Below, piece after piece: positions 42,769-55,145 of a DNA stretch of 64,000 bases. Each line of letters starts with the position of its first letter. Within the stretch, counting starts at the first letter, position 1. This DNA comes from Adiantum capillus-veneris (Eukaryota > Streptophyta > Polypodiopsida > Polypodiales > Pteridaceae): positions 69,321,370-69,385,369 of the forward strand of contig CM043952.1 of the NCBI GenBank assembly GCA_014529385.2, written 5' to 3'. The notes under the pieces are model-generated. The model was not told the origin of the DNA and searched no databases. It saw only the letters and a list, made by a program, of their open reading frames with translations. The translations under genes and the position numbers were made by a program.

Positions 42769-45700
42769 CTATGGGACCAAAGTTACATGTGATATAGTAT
42801 GTGTATGGCTGATGAGTGACTCTCGATGCTCCAAAATTGTAGTGATGAGAGTCGCAATGGAGAGCCCACACTTTGGCTGGGAGAGGAAAGTGTGTAGGTC
42901 TAAGTTATGGCTGAAAATGTGAGAGAAGCAAGTTCGGATGTGATCAAAAGCAGAGCACTCTAGTAGTGTGTGGTACTCAGACTCTCGAACTTGCAGTGAG
43001 CATAATGTGCACAATCGATTTGACTCTTCTCCATTGCCCCAACGCCCTATCTCGCATCGAAGGAAATGGGAGCTAAGCCGAATTGCTGCGATAGTGCGTA
43101 TCGCGGACAAGGGAATAGGCTCAAGCATGTAAGTGTGAGTACGGTTTCCTCTCTCAGCGAAGAACATGGTTTTGTAGTTGGGGGCAATATAGGTGGTGTA
43201 ATGTATGAAGCGTGACCCACCGGATTTCTCCCAAGCCGTAATACATTGGCGTTGTAGAAAAGCTTCATTCACTTGAGAGTCAATTGAAGCATCATGTAGC
43301 AAGTGTAATGCATCCCATCTCCCAAACCACTTCTTTATGTCTTGCATCCATCCCGTGCTTAAGATCTTGCTTTTATGCGTCTTTTGAACTTTTTTTCTTG
43401 CTTCCCATGCAATTGTAGAAAGTCGATGTGAGGGGTTTTGACGCATCTTTATCATGTACTCCACAACCCTCTCCATGCCCATAACCTCAATTGGAAGAGA
43501 TCCCGACTCAAGAAGTAGGAGCATATATGGTGTTTGTGTCTTAACTTGGAGAAAGTTTGTAAGAAAACGCTTTTGGACATTCTCAAACTCTTTCCAAGTA
43601 GACTTTGAGATGCTTCCACCCCACACTTCAACTCCATAAAGAAGATCCGGTGTCACCAATGCATCAAAAAGATACTTCTTGAGAACCCAACACTTGATGT
43701 TTCCCGCATTACACATGTTCTCAAATGCATAAAATGCTCTCTTTCCCGCTTCCAAACGACAATGGACATCCTTGTTTAACCCCAATAGTGCTTACAAAAT
43801 TTTTTGAAATTTCTCTTCCCATGCGCAATTGACAAATGACCTTCTCATAGATTCGAGAAACCGCAAGCATAAACTCCCTTGGCACTTGGAGTTCTTCCAT
43901 CCTTCTCCACAAATTGTTACGTGGAATCATATCAAAGGCTTTCTTAAAGTCCACAAAACAACAATACAATCGCTTGCCTTTCAACCGACTTTCCTCCATG
44001 AGAACACGAAGAGTGACAAGATGATCAATGGTGCTATGGCATCGACGAAAACCCGCTTGTCCCTTTGCACGCTTGTCATTCTCTTCAGCCCAATCACTCA
44101 ATTTCATCTCCATTATGCACCCAAATAACTTTGCCATAAGAGACCCAATCATTATAGTCCGGTAGTTGCTTACATTCTTTACATCCCCTCCTTTATGCAA
44201 AGGCTTAACCTAATTAGTACTCCAATCATAAGGCATACCATGTTGAAGTGCAAGGTTGAACATATCACACATCCGCTCATGGGTAAAATCTCCCGTCCAT
44301 TTGATCATCTCCGGCTTGATACCTTGAAGATCTCCCGCTTTGCGAGTGGCCAACTTTTCAAGCCCACCGCATACATCCTCAATAGTAAAAAAAGACGGCA
44401 TACATGGGAGTGAACCATAAAATGGCATTTTTTCAGTATTTTCTTGCTCATATAATTGCCTACAATGTGTGTACATATCCACTAGACTCAAGTTACCAAA
44501 ATTCTCAATCCGCTTGCCTCTCAAGTTTCTCCAAAATCTTCCACATGCATGTGCCTTTTCTTGGACTTGAAATTCTTGTTGCTTTACTTCCCATCTTCTT
44601 CTCTTCTTTTGAATCAATGCCTTGTATGTATGCAAATGACTTTGATAGTTGTCTTTGTCCATAGTTGCATCAAGCTTTATCAAGGACTTTCGAGCATCTT
44701 GACATTCTTTATCAAACCACCTTTTGTGTGATCTATCTTTGTTGATACCATGGAGATGCTTTATGGCAAAGCATTCTTCCGCACAAGAACAAATAGCTTT
44801 CTTGAAAGCTTCCCATTTAGTTTCCAATGGTGCGTCACATTGAAGCTTTGTCATCCATAATTTTTGCTCAACCATTTCAATGTACATTGGTGCCCATTTG
44901 AAATCCATACATAGTGATAACTTCTCTTTCCTTTGGCTGATATTATCATGCTTAGTTGCTTCTCCACATGAAAGGTCAATACATAAGGTGCGATGGTCGG
45001 ATTCCGGGGTCCATTGACCAAACATAAAACTCTTTATGCGATACATGATGGCTTCAGAGAGTAGCATATAGTCAATCACACTATCCCCATTATGTCTTCT
45101 ATATGTAAATCCATTGGTTCCACTCCACAAAGATACACCATTGGCAATGAGCATACCCGTGCTATTACACATGTGTAAAAGTAACTTTCCATAGTGATCC
45201 GGCTCTTTCTCATCCATTGAAGTACGATCATACAAGTGAACTTCCTCCAACTCCCTTGAAATGTATGGCATATCAAATTGTTGAGTATCATGTTGCAATG
45301 TTTTTGTGCGAGCATTCATATCCCCAAATACAATAACATCACCTTCACCTTTGAAATAAGCAATGTCCTCTTCCAAATCAGAAAATGGTTGATCTCTATC
45401 CATGCAAGCATAAAAGGGAGAATCATGATGAGGAATGTAGCAACCGGCTACAAAAATGGGTGCTCTTTTTGGTGTCATAATTTTCAGCCATACATAACGT
45501 TTGTACTTGTCATCTTTCACAATTGATACAAAATCTTCCAATCCTTTCTTAACCATACATGCTAACCCTCCTTGTCCTCTTCGTTGCTTGAGATTCTTTG
45601 ACCACATCAATGAATGTACATTGTAATCCTCCAAGCCGTTAATCCTTTGTGTATCATGCTCCCAAGTTTCAACAAGAAGTACAACATCGGCTTTGCTTGT

Positions 45701-45796
45701 TAGTTCATCAATGCCAACCCCCGCATTCCATGGGTATCCATTACAATTCCAAAAGCATATTTTCAATTGTAACTCGGTCTCATAGGTCACGCATCC
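42769..45796 (-). pseudogene. LINE2 ORF2, broken
   Basis: Endonuclease and the start of RT are continuous over 45790-44210, where TGG to TAG ends the frame after 'PYDWSTN'. RT continues in 44200-43721 with motif A ('FVDFKKAFDMI') and 'GVKQGCPLS', and is then deleted through motif C, so the YADD pair is missing. The C-terminal part (43785-42769) is intact in a shifted frame and includes the Cys/His block. At ~44770 LINE2 has Cys where LINE1 has TGA. Confidence 0.9.
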
Positions 45797-46747
45797 CTAT
45801 TTGCTTGAGAGACTTGCCTCCTCCTTGGGCACATTTTCTTCATGAGAGATTTCCTTGTTTTTATTATTCTTTTCCTCATATGCCTTGCGACGCATATTTT
45901 GTTGCTTAATAGTGCGATCTTCACATACAAAACATTTTGTATGCCTCAAATAGATCCAACTATTATCAAGGATAATCTTTCGCTTGGTCTCATCCGGCAT
46001 GGTGCATACAATTGTCCGTTCTACCGAGCGAGGAGCTCTTTGCTTCCCCACTCTATGTGCTCCATAGACCATAACTCCGGACATGCCAAAGTGGGTTTTG
46101 AAGAAATATTCAATAAGAATGGCAAGAGAAGGAGGTGTCTCTAACTTCTCTTCGGGAATTCCACGAATAACAATGTTCTTGGAACGTCGCTCCCGTTCCT
46201 TCAACTCCTCCACATCTACATTCTCAACATTCTTTGTTTGAACCATAGCTTGCACAAGTGAGGAATTAGAAACCACATTGCTACCACATACATCAGCCCA
46301 AGACTTGTTTGTGCATACATTTTTCATGTTGCATACATCCCGGCTCATAGTGTCAAATTTCTCCTCTTTCAATACATGGTCATGCTCCACTTTGCTCATC
46401 CGCTCTTTCAAAGCATTCAAGTCCACAAGAGAGCGTTTACATTCCTTGACTTCCTCTTCAAGTTGCATCAAACGTGTTGTTTGCATCTCAAGTGTCCTCT
46501 TGAGATTCTCATTCTCAACCACAAGTACCCTTAGTGTGCCATTCTCCATTGCAAGTGCTCGTAAGTCTTCGCCTTGTTTGTTTACGGTCTCTTGCAATGA
46601 TACCAAGTACGCCATGATCATGGTTTCCGATGTCGTTGGTTGGGTGGTTGTGTTGCTATCTCCATACTTAGGAGGTTTTGGATCATTTTCCACAATGATT
46701 GTGGACCTTGTTGAAGAAGAAGAACCCTTGCGAGTGCCGGAAGACAT
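45797..46747 (-). CDS. LINE2 ORF1: L1-type RNA-binding protein
   Basis: 316 residues, differing from the LINE1 product by about one residue (Pro for Ser near residue 24). It has the same coiled coil, RRM-like 'NIVIRGIPEE' and basic C-terminal domain, and the same TAG stop in the ORF2 frame. Its integrity in both copies, beside broken ORF2s, fits recent insertion. Confidence 0.85.
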   Translation of the reverse strand: MSSGTRKGSSSSTRSTIIVENDPKPPKYGDSNTTTQPTTSETMIMAYLVSLQETVNKQGEDLRALAMENGTLRVLVVENENLKRTLEMQTTRLMQLEEEVKECKRSLVDLNALKERMSKVEHDHVLKEEKFDTMSRDVCNMKNVCTNKSWADVCGSNVVSNSSLVQAMVQTKNVENVDVEELKERERRSKNIVIRGIPEEKLETPPSLAILIEYFFKTHFGMSGVMVYGAHRVGKQRAPRSVERTIVCTMPDETKRKIILDNSWIYLRHTKCFVCEDRTIKQQNMRRKAYEEKNNKNKEISHEENVPKEEASLSSK

Positions 46748-46972
46748 TGTATGTAAAATAGGAGATGAGAATCAATTTTGTTGAACCTGTTCACTTCGGA
46801 AATGCTGCTACAGAAACGCCTTCCATAACTCTGAAAATTTCTGTCTTTACATCAATGCGTAGAGGACTTCGTGCTCTTCGATTGAGGCTATAGATCACCC
46901 AAATCGGAGTTCGGATGAAGAAGTTATGATCAAAAGAGTGGACTGCTGTCTACTAGGTCAAAAGACGGCTGC

Positions 46973-46974
<2 letters not shown>

Positions 46975-47043
<69 letters not shown>
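46975..47043. repeat. (GA)n at the 5' junction of LINE2
   Basis: ~68 bases of GA after 'gcactgag'. It is followed by unrelated sequence (tgtagagagagacaaag). Confidence 0.97.
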
Positions 47044-47045
<2 letters not shown>

Positions 47046-47296
47046 TAGAGAGAGACAAAGTGTCTCCCTCACATGCACTTTGCAAAGCCAAGTTGGTGCT
47101 ACAAGGCATTGTTAACTAGCATATCTTGCCGCCCAATGTCTACTACTTCTTGCAACCAAAGAGGATAGGCCTATCTAAGAAAATACGGGTCTATCGATGT
47201 AAGTTTCTTCAAAATCTAGCTACCCTGTAATTATTTCCATGATCTTGAGATCTTGGGCTACAACTTGCGACCTTCATAGCTACGAGCTATTGTTGA

Positions 47297-48464
47297 TCAC
47301 TGCAAACTAGCTACCCTTTTCTCCTCTTCTCTAGCACTCCTTGAGTGGCTACAAAGTCGATGAGACTCCTCGCGAGTGCCCCAATGTCCTATCTGGCAGC
47401 GTAGAGAATGGGAGCTAAGACGAAAGGAGGCAATGGTGCCGATCGCACTCAACGGGACTGGCTCAAGGATGTAGGGATGGGTTCGGTTACCTCGTCCGGA
47501 GAGGAAGAGAGATTTGTAGTTTGGGGCCATGTGTGTGGTGTAATGACTGAAGAAAGAACCTGCGGATTTCTCCCAAGCCGTGATACATTGGCATTGCAAG
47601 AAGGCCTCATTAACTTGGGAGTCGATTGACGCATCCTTGACCAAGTGACATGCATCCCATCTTCCAAACCATTTCTTGATGTCAAGCATCCACGCCAAAC
47701 TTAGTATTTTGCTCTTGCATGTCTTTTGGATCTTTTGACTTGCTTCATATGCGATTCTAGGAAGTCGATACAAAGGGCTATGTTGTGTCTTAAGCATGTA
47801 CTGCATAACCCTTTGCATGCCCAAGACCTCAATGGGAAGCGATCCGGACTCAAGAAGTAAGAGCATGTAGGGTGTTTGTGTCTTGACTTGGAGAAAGTGG
47901 GTGAGAAAACGCTTTTGGACATTCTCAAACTCTTTCCAAGTAGAATTCCCAATGCTACTACCCCACACCTCCACTCCATAAAGAAGCACCAGTGTCACCA
48001 ATGTGTCAAAGAGGTACTCTTTGAGAGCCCAACACTTGATTTCTCCAGCATTGCACATGTTCTCAAATGCATAATAAGACCTCTTTCCGGCTTCCAAGTG
48101 ACGCATTACGCAATCCTTCCATTTATGATTGGATGGAACCTGAAGGCCAAGGTACTTGAAGCTATCTACCACTTCAAGTTTCATTGTTGTATACAATGCA
48201 TGGATTTTTATCATTGAGGGTCTTTACAAGCATAACCTTGGTTTTGGATCCATTCACGATCAGCCTGCTATGTAGGCAAAAGCGTTCCAAGACACTCATA
48301 AGCTTTTGTGCATCTTCTAAGGTATGTGTCAAGAGCACTACATTATCGGCATAAATCAAAAGCATGATCACCGCATTTCCGATCTTAAACTCTTCTATGC
48401 CTTCTTGTTGCATAAAATCAAGAACCATGCATTCCAATTCATCAGTCAGTAGCCCAAAGAGGGC

Positions 48465-48470
<6 letters not shown>
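47297..48470 (-). pseudogene. LINE3: diverged, doubly truncated relative of LINE1/2
   Basis: It matches the LINE1 RT from 'SP(A)LFGL' and 'LIYADNVVLLTH' (motif C with Asn for the second Asp) to the C-terminal region 'RWGNGEES' equivalent ('HWGTREESHRLC'). Two frames (48174-48560 and 47297-48214). It differs clearly from LINE1/2 at protein level. On its 5' side the element stops within motif B and continues directly as (GA)n at 48467-48495. Confidence 0.85.

Positions 48471-48495
<25 letters not shown>
48467..48495. repeat. (GA)n at the 5' end of LINE3
   Basis: 29 bases of GA joined to the truncated LINE3. Confidence 0.95.
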
Positions 48496-48498
<3 letters not shown>

Positions 48499-48499
48499 T

Positions 48500-49150
48500 T
48501 TTCTTGATCTTCTTTTATGAAATTGTCAACAGTGAGGAACTTGAGGGTAAGAGGGGCCATGGCGGCACCATTTTACTAGTGGGAGTAATGTGTGCCCATC
48601 TATATGTGATATTTTGTAATTAAAGGTGATGGGTCATGTACTAATATAATGAATGATCCGCATATATATCCATACTCTATATAATGGAGCTTAAAATGTT
48701 TAATAAAGGAGAGGGACTCCACTTGTCACTCATTGGTTCACTTGAAAAGAAACCTTACAAAACATCTAGTTTAAAATGCAAAAGTGAACAATAAGACTGT
48801 AGGAAATGAAAAGCCCTTTTGACAATGTAATTTTTTTTTTCTTTTTGCGGACAAAACTCACAATGGTGAGTAAATTATATTTACAACCACAAAAAATTAC
48901 ATTCTTGACATGCTTGTGCGGAGTCATGAAAACTCTTAGAGGTCATTGATACATCGGCTAAAAGGGGAGCCACCCTGCGAGCACACCCTGCAAGCAACTC
49001 AGTGTCCTTATCTATGAGACTCACTTAAAGAGATGCCAATTAGCATGCTCTATTCAATCAAAGTTCTCACGTTTTCCAAAGACCAGAATGGACTCCCCCT
49101 ACTTTCTTCTATTATCTCTATGAACTTGGTTGTTTCCATAATTCTGTCAA
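48500..49150. other. Unassigned DNA
   Basis: AT-rich. No ORF, known repeat or RNA gene seen. Confidence 0.4.
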
Positions 49151-49683
49151 ATAATAAACAATCGTTTCTAGCCTTCAAGACCTATTTGAAGTAGAAAAAT
49201 CTAACAATTTGTGTCGCAATAAGCAGCTCCTAGCTTTTAAGAACCTTCCATCCCAACAATAGATCGTTCTTATAAAAGCCTATCTTCCAGGTCCTTTGCA
49301 CCCATTTGCATATCTTACCCGCAAGGCCGCTTATCACACTGCATTCCTTGAAATGGTGGGAGAGGTCTTCGCTAGCCATTCTGCATTGAGAGCATCTATC
49401 CGGAAAAATTCCCCTAGCAATATCCTTTACCGCAATTGGCAAGGCTCCCCACAATACCTTCCAAAGAAAAAATTTCATATTGAATGGCCAATGTGGGTAC
49501 CAGATGTTCTTGGTGACTTCCTCCTATCTTGACTCTGGCCACTTCATGCTCCACTATTTGTTCAATGGAGAGAACCATTCCATTGAATCCATAAGTGTGT
49601 GGTTTGGTTTGAGGCTTAAAGAAGTGTCTTTCCTTAGGCCATTGCCATGCTTTCCACTCAAACTTAGACTCACAGCTTGACAA
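49150..49683 (-). pseudogene. Fragment of a different LINE (zf-RVT region)
   Basis: 49230-49478 reads 'MKFFLWKVLWGALPI' and 'PDRCSQCRMASEDLSHHFKEC', the zinc-binding domain (zf-RVT) that follows RT in plant LINEs and RT-derived genes. A frameshifted ORF (49414-49683) flanks it. Unlike LINE1/2, it has the classical plant layout. No RT motif is left. Confidence 0.7.
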
Positions 49684-50044
49684 TGTAAAGTTGAAAGCCT
49701 TTCTGCTTTACATAGAATAAATGTATGAATTTAAATGCACATAACAAGAAAAAGGTAATTTTAGTGGAAAACAAACACTTCAATAGGTATAAATAGTGCG
49801 AGCCAAACTATTTTTGTGGCAATTGAATACTTGAGGGACTCTTGAAACTTTGATTTTTGAAGACATATCTTTTTGAGGGTCTTTTTTCTAAAGACCAATA
49901 TTTTTAAAAAAACTTGTATAAATTTGGATTCTTTTAAAGATATTGAGAAAAAGAAGACAGCTCAGATGTCCATGCATTGAATTGGGGTTGTCTTGCTTTG
50001 AGGACATGCATGCAAATGAAGGGATTTTTATCCATGTTACTGAC
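49684..50044. other. Unassigned DNA
   Basis: AT-rich, with no recognisable feature. It ends where similarity to the right LTR of Gypsy B2 begins. Confidence 0.4.
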
Positions 50045-50562
50045 CATCATGAACAATACTTTAAAAGAGAGAGAAATTAAGCAATTTACAACAGTTCAGG
50101 ACCGGATTTGCATGGAGCCGTTCCCCCCTCCAATAGGCTTTGTATTATGGTTTCTCCCATGAAGAGAGACATTTTACAATACAATTCTTTGTGTTTTTTC
50201 AATACTAGCTAGTGTATTGAAATGGAAACTTAAAGCACTAAGCAAAACACTTATCAAACACAACATCAATTCCCTCACGTTCTCAGACACAAGACCTCAC
50301 ACACCTTCGAAGATGGTGAGAGCTAGCGGGGTATGAGAGTAGATTGAGAGGAAGAAGGAGTAGTCTTACGAGAAAGATGTACATCTCCTGACATAATCAC
50401 TCATATTATCATAGCTTAGCTTAGTAATTAGCATGGTAGAGGAAATGAGCATGCATTGAAGCTTGGCTATTGGTTGGATTTGCATCACAAAGCCAAGAGT
50501 TGTTGGTGTAGGCCTCCCTTCTCACAAGCTAGGAGTAGGTGATAAGCTTTTCGTTAAAGCTT

Positions 50563-50640
<78 letters not shown>

Positions 50641-51154
50641 TTCTTACTCTACACATGAGCTTGTGTGAGTGTGTGTGGATAATTGCCTTTGAAAAATCAG
50701 AACCCCCCTCTCTCTTGGTAGAACCCTCTTGCTATTTTCTCTTCCTAGCACCTCATTGGACCGCCCTAAGCTTAGCGAATAGGATTTCAGAAGCATAAGT
50801 GATAGCCTTCTGACATGTGTCCCCCTTTCCCCTTTTGTGAGAGCTTTAGGTAATTAATTAATTCAACTAAAATCTCATTGGACCCTTTTCCTCCTGGCCA
50901 ATAGGAATCAGGCAAGCCATCGGGCTGCTGAATGCTCATTGGACCCCTTGGGAGACTGTCCAATAGTCTTCTAGAGAGCTTAAGTACTATTGGTTCTTTT
51001 ATTAGGTGTTTTTAAATTAATTAAACTAGATTTACTCTAGACTAATTCTCACTGGTCCACCTCCATGGCCATTCAATAGGATTTGAGTACACCTTGTGGA
51101 CATCTGGCCTACGGAGCTGACATGTGTCCCTCTTTCCCTTTGTGTAAAGGGAGC

Positions 51155-51212
<58 letters not shown>

Positions 51213-51235
51213 ATTTGCTTACGCTTGGGAAGCAT
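50045..51235 (-). repeat. Gypsy B2 3' LTR, truncated
   Basis: It aligns with 56635-57735, beginning near 'aatactttaaaagagag'. The ~140-150 bp at the outer end of the LTR (from TGTAACATTT at 56497) has no counterpart here. A (GA)n (50569-50638) and a (GT)n (51153-51210) are much longer than in the other LTR. Confidence 0.8.
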
Positions 51236-51369
51236 TGACAAGGTTTAGGTTATAATTTTATTGTATGCCTTGCATCCATCTAGCATCTTCAAAAGGATAA
51301 TTCTTAAACTTAATAAGATATCATCGAATAGCCTTACCGCCTCTTAGTACCTTGTCTTCATGTCAGAGG

Positions 51370-52701
51370 TATGGACTCGGGCTACATCACCTCTTCTTGG
51401 TCCTCAATCTTCGGTGGGTCTTCAATAGTTGGTTCTTGAGGTGGCTCTCCTTTGTAAGGCTTTAATAGGCTCACATGAAAAGAATTGTGTATGAGCCAAT
51501 GGCTGGGCCACTTGAATTGATAGGCCATCTCATTGATTGGCCTAAGAATCTGGAAGGGACCATAGTACCTTTTTGCTAACTTAGCATAGTACTTTTGGTG
51601 TCCTGTAGGATTCTTGCCCGTCGTGTGCCTTAATCGAGCCTTGCAAAATTTGAGTTAAATCCAATCATTTTCTTTAAGGGTTTGGGCTCTTTTGTGCTTA
51701 TCAGCAGCAGCCTTTTGCCTTTGCTATGAGATAGAGATAGCATCCTTAATCTTTTGGAAAGATTCTTGTAGGTCTCGGCTATACTCATCTGTAGCAAAGA
51801 TCTTCCCGTGTACCTTAAGTAGCAGGGGACTTTTTGATCTTCCCTCAATTACCTCAAAAGGTGATTTTCCCATGGAAGTATGTACAATATTATTATAGGC
51901 ATACTCCACTAAGGGTAAGTACTTCTCCCATTGGGATCTTTGATCTAATTCTGTTACATAGGCTTTTAGTAGATTGAGAATTGTTAGGTTAGCTATTTCA
52001 CTTTGGCCATCCGTTTGTGGGTGATAGGCCGAAGAGAAGTTTAGCCTTGTCCGTAAATTCTCAAAGAGACCCTTCCAGAAATTACTGGTCATTCTAGGAT
52101 CTCTATCCAACACTATGGACATTGGCAAGCCATGGTACTTGAAGATTTGTGAAATGAAGAGGGTTGCCATTTTATGGGCTTTGATAGTCTTTTTGACAGC
52201 TATAAAATGATCTTGTTTACTGAACCTGTCTACTATCATCCATATTCCCGTAATCCCATGGATAGACTTAGGCAATCCAAAGATAAAATCCATGGATATG
52301 ATCTCCCATGGTGGATTAGGGATTGGAAAAGGTTGAAGCAATCCAGGCTGCTTCCCTCTATCAAACTTTGTCTTTTGGCATACCACACATTTAGAAACAT
52401 ACTCTTGTATGTTTTCTTTCATGGTAGGCCAATAGAAATATGTTTCAATCCCCTTTATGGTAGAATGAATCCCTCTATGCCCTGCATAAGGAGGAGCATG
52501 AGATTCATACATTACTTTCTCGCAGAGTGTGTTAGTAACACATAGTCTATTGCCATAGAGAAGATAACCATCGTGTAAAGTAAATGGTTCCTCTTTCTTC
52601 CCTAGTGCAAGGGCTGAAATCACATCTCTAAAATCGGGATCAATAACATACTCATGTATCATAGAAGATAGATCATTGTGAGTTGCTATAAAAAACCACA
52701 T
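51370..52701 (-). pseudogene. Gypsy B2 integrase and C-terminal region
   Basis: 51724-52701 is a 325-residue frame with the H-H-C-C zinc domain (H in 'YESHAPPYAGHRG', then 'CVVCQ'), the catalytic core ('SMDFIFGLPKS', 'VLDRDPRM', then 'SAYHPQTDGQSE') and most of the core C-terminus. A stop after 'DAISIS' is followed by a broken tail to ~51370 with '[11 protein letters not shown]', '[11 protein letters not shown]' and '[10 protein letters not shown]'. I see no chromodomain. The zinc domain and D,D,E core appear intact. Confidence 0.8.
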
Positions 52702-53185
52702 TCACTCTTGGCCGTCTTGAGAGTGCATCGGTTACTTGATTATGCTTGCCACCAATGTGAGCAATATGAAAAGCAAAGTGCGAAAGGAAATTTTCCCACC
52801 TCATTTGTTTGTTGGAGAGCTTGTTATGCGTCATGAAGTACTTAAGACTTTGGTGATCCATTCGTAGAATGAAAGGAGTCCCCAATAAATAGTGCTACCA
52901 TGAGTCTAAGGCATGTAGAACTGCAAGGAGTTCCTTTTCACATATGCCTAGAGCTTGCTCAACAGGGTCAAGCCTTCGACTCTCATAGCCTATGGTGTGC
53001 CCTTCTTGGAGAAAAACAGCCCCAAGGCAATCACCACAAGCATTAGATTGGACCTCAAATGGCTTTGAGAGATCCTGTAGTGTAAGCACAGGTTGAGAGA
53101 TAAGCTTTTCTTTAAGGTTTTCAAAAGTATTTTTCTCCTTGGCAGACCATATGTACCTAACGTTTTTCTTTGTTAGTATGCACAC
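52673..53185 (-). pseudogene. Gypsy B2 RNase H
   Basis: 'FEVQSNACGDCLGAVFLQE' (with Asn for the first Asp), 'GICEKELLAVLHAL', then after a stop at ~52892 'TPFILRMDHQSLKYF' and 'HIGGKHNQVTDALSR'. It lies between RT and integrase as expected. Confidence 0.85.
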
Positions 53186-53201
53186 ATACCTATAAAGCTT
53201 C

Positions 53202-53807
53202 TTAGTTCATGAAGATTCCTTGGTTTAGACATCCTTTTATTACCTCTAACTTTGATGGATCCATTTGGATTCCATCTTGAGAGATAATGTGACCTAAATA
53301 CTGAATCTCTTGTAAGAAAAATTCACTTTTCTTTTGATTAACATAAAGTTTATTCTCTCTTAAAACTTGAAATATTACCTGGAGGTGTTGCTTGTGTTCG
53401 TCTAATGAATTAGAGTAGATGATGATATCATCAAAGAACACTCCAGTAAAGGTTCGGTGAGGCTTGAATAGCTTCTCCATCAAGCGGTTGAATGTGGCTG
53501 GAGCATTGGCCAAGCCAAAAGGCATGACAATGTATTTGTAAAGACTAAACATAGTGCAAAATGCGGTCTTTACAATGTCTTGATCAACTATCCTTACTTG
53601 ATGATAGCCACTTTTTAGGTAAATCCTACTGAAGTAGGTGGAACCTTGAACCTTATCAAATAGGTCTTCTACCTGTGGAATGGGAAACCTATTCTTGATA
53701 GTGATCCTATTTGGTGCTCTATAGTTGACACACATACGATATGTGCCATTTTTCTTTTGCACTAATAGCACAAGAGAACAAAATGGAGATGAGCTAGGCC
53801 TAACCAT
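53202..53807 (-). pseudogene. Gypsy B2 reverse transcriptase
   Basis: 201 residues in one frame: 'VLLVQKKNGTYRMCVNYR', 'STYFSRIYLKSGYHQVRI' (motif A with Tyr in place of the catalytic Asp), 'YIVMPFGLANAPATFNRL' (motif B), '[11 protein letters not shown]' (motif C) and 'YLGHIISQDG'. The Asp-to-Tyr change would inactivate it even without other damage. Confidence 0.9.
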
Positions 53808-53822
53808 GCCCTTCTCAACTAA

Positions 53823-54332
53823 CTAATGCACTTGCCGCATAATCTCCTCTTGTTGAGCTTGAGGAACTCTATAAGGATGTTTGTTAGGCGGTGAACTTCC
53901 TGGAAGAAGTTCAATTGCATGGTCATCATTGCCTCGTTTAGGAGGTAGCTCACAAGGGATGTCGTTTAAGACATCTTGAAACCCATTGAGAAAATTGGAT
54001 AACTCTAATTCCTTTTGATTGTGTATATTTTCTTTTGCTAAAACATTAGGTTCATTTTCAGAGTCTTTAACAAAAATCATGTACACGGAAATAGAGCTCT
54101 TTATTGACTTATTGCAACCTTGTGTATGTACAATGGGTATGGTGTTACCCATTTCCTTCGAATCTATGTACATATCTTTTTTCCTAAACCTAAAGGAGAT
54201 TCTCCTTTCAGGGAATTTAACATTGGCAACTATGCGATCAAACCATGGTGCCCCTAGGATTACATTCTCATGCTTGAGAGGAGAGATAAAGAAGTCCTCT
54301 TTGTCCACATAGCTTTGGACATGGAGCCTCAA
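53823..54332 (-). pseudogene. Gypsy B2 protease C-terminus and linker to RT
   Basis: 169 residues: 'ENVILGAPWFDRIVANV' (retropepsin end), then the linker 'LSNFLNGFQDVLNDIP' and 'IELLPGSSPPNKHPYR'. It continues from the ORF upstream across a stop near 54350. Confidence 0.8.
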
Positions 54333-54353
54333 TTTCTCGATTAAGGGAGTGAC

Positions 54354-55052
54354 TCAAGCTTCTTGCCCCTTGAAAGCACCGTCTGCAGGAAGGACATCTC
54401 CCATCTCGTAATCTTGTATGTCTAGCTTGGTGGCCAACTTTGTGGATATGAAATTGTGAGTAGAACCAGGGTCAAAGAGAATAAAAGCATCATGTTCTCT
54501 TACCTTTCCCCAAGCATGGCATAGAGGAGATCCTTTGTGGTGAGTTTCCTCCTCTTGGATTTCAACCAAGGTAGCTCTAGAAGGCTCATGGCGGGTGTTC
54601 TTTTGGGGAAAAGCGCGGTACGCATGGCATTGCTCGCCGCACTTGAAACAACAGTTATCCTTGCGATAACACTGAAGCTCTTCATGAGAGAGTTTGTTTT
54701 TACCTTTGTAGACTCCCTTCTCCTTAGCTTTGTTGGAGTTGCCCTTAGCAGATGTTTGGACATTGTCCTTCCCCTTAGGCTCATTGGAACCCTTGTTTTT
54801 TGTGAGCTTAAAATTTCTTTTAGCCCCCATTTGGAAATTGATTCAAGAAGCCACCATAGTATGCTGTATAACCGCCGATATGGTGCGTGGCCTTTGTGAG
54901 TTGACATACTGCGTCATTTCTTCAGTTAAGCCCACACAAAATTGTTGCTTTTGCTCTCCAAAATCCAACTTCTTAAAGACAATGGCTTTGAGTTGTAAGT
55001 CCCAAAACTTGTCTACGTATTTGTGAATGGACTCATAGGGAGAGAGCTTCAA
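54354..55052 (-). pseudogene. Gypsy B2 Gag C-terminal half and protease start
   Basis: 54843-55052 has the Gag block 'YESIHKYVDKFWDLQLKA'. 54354-54830 has a basic Lys-rich stretch, a zinc knuckle with its last Cys changed (CFKCGEQCHAYRAF), and the retropepsin block 'FDPGSTHNFIS'. Frames are shifted between them. Confidence 0.8.
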
Positions 55053-55145
55053 GCTTCACCATCGGTGAGTACTTTGTCTTTTGGCATCGGTGGCCAAAAA
55101 CTGCTTCATAATGGAAGCTCTTAAAGCTTTCCATGTTCGATGAGC

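Larger units (their letters stand above)
42724..46975 (-). mobile_element. LINE2: near-identical copy of LINE1 with internal deletion
   Basis: Collinear with LINE1 from 5' UTR to 3' end. It lacks ~371 bp of the RT (LINE1 38322-38692), with a 3 bp 'gac' at the breakpoint, and lacks the 35 bp duplication. These two indels fully account for the 406 bp length difference. Confidence 0.9.
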
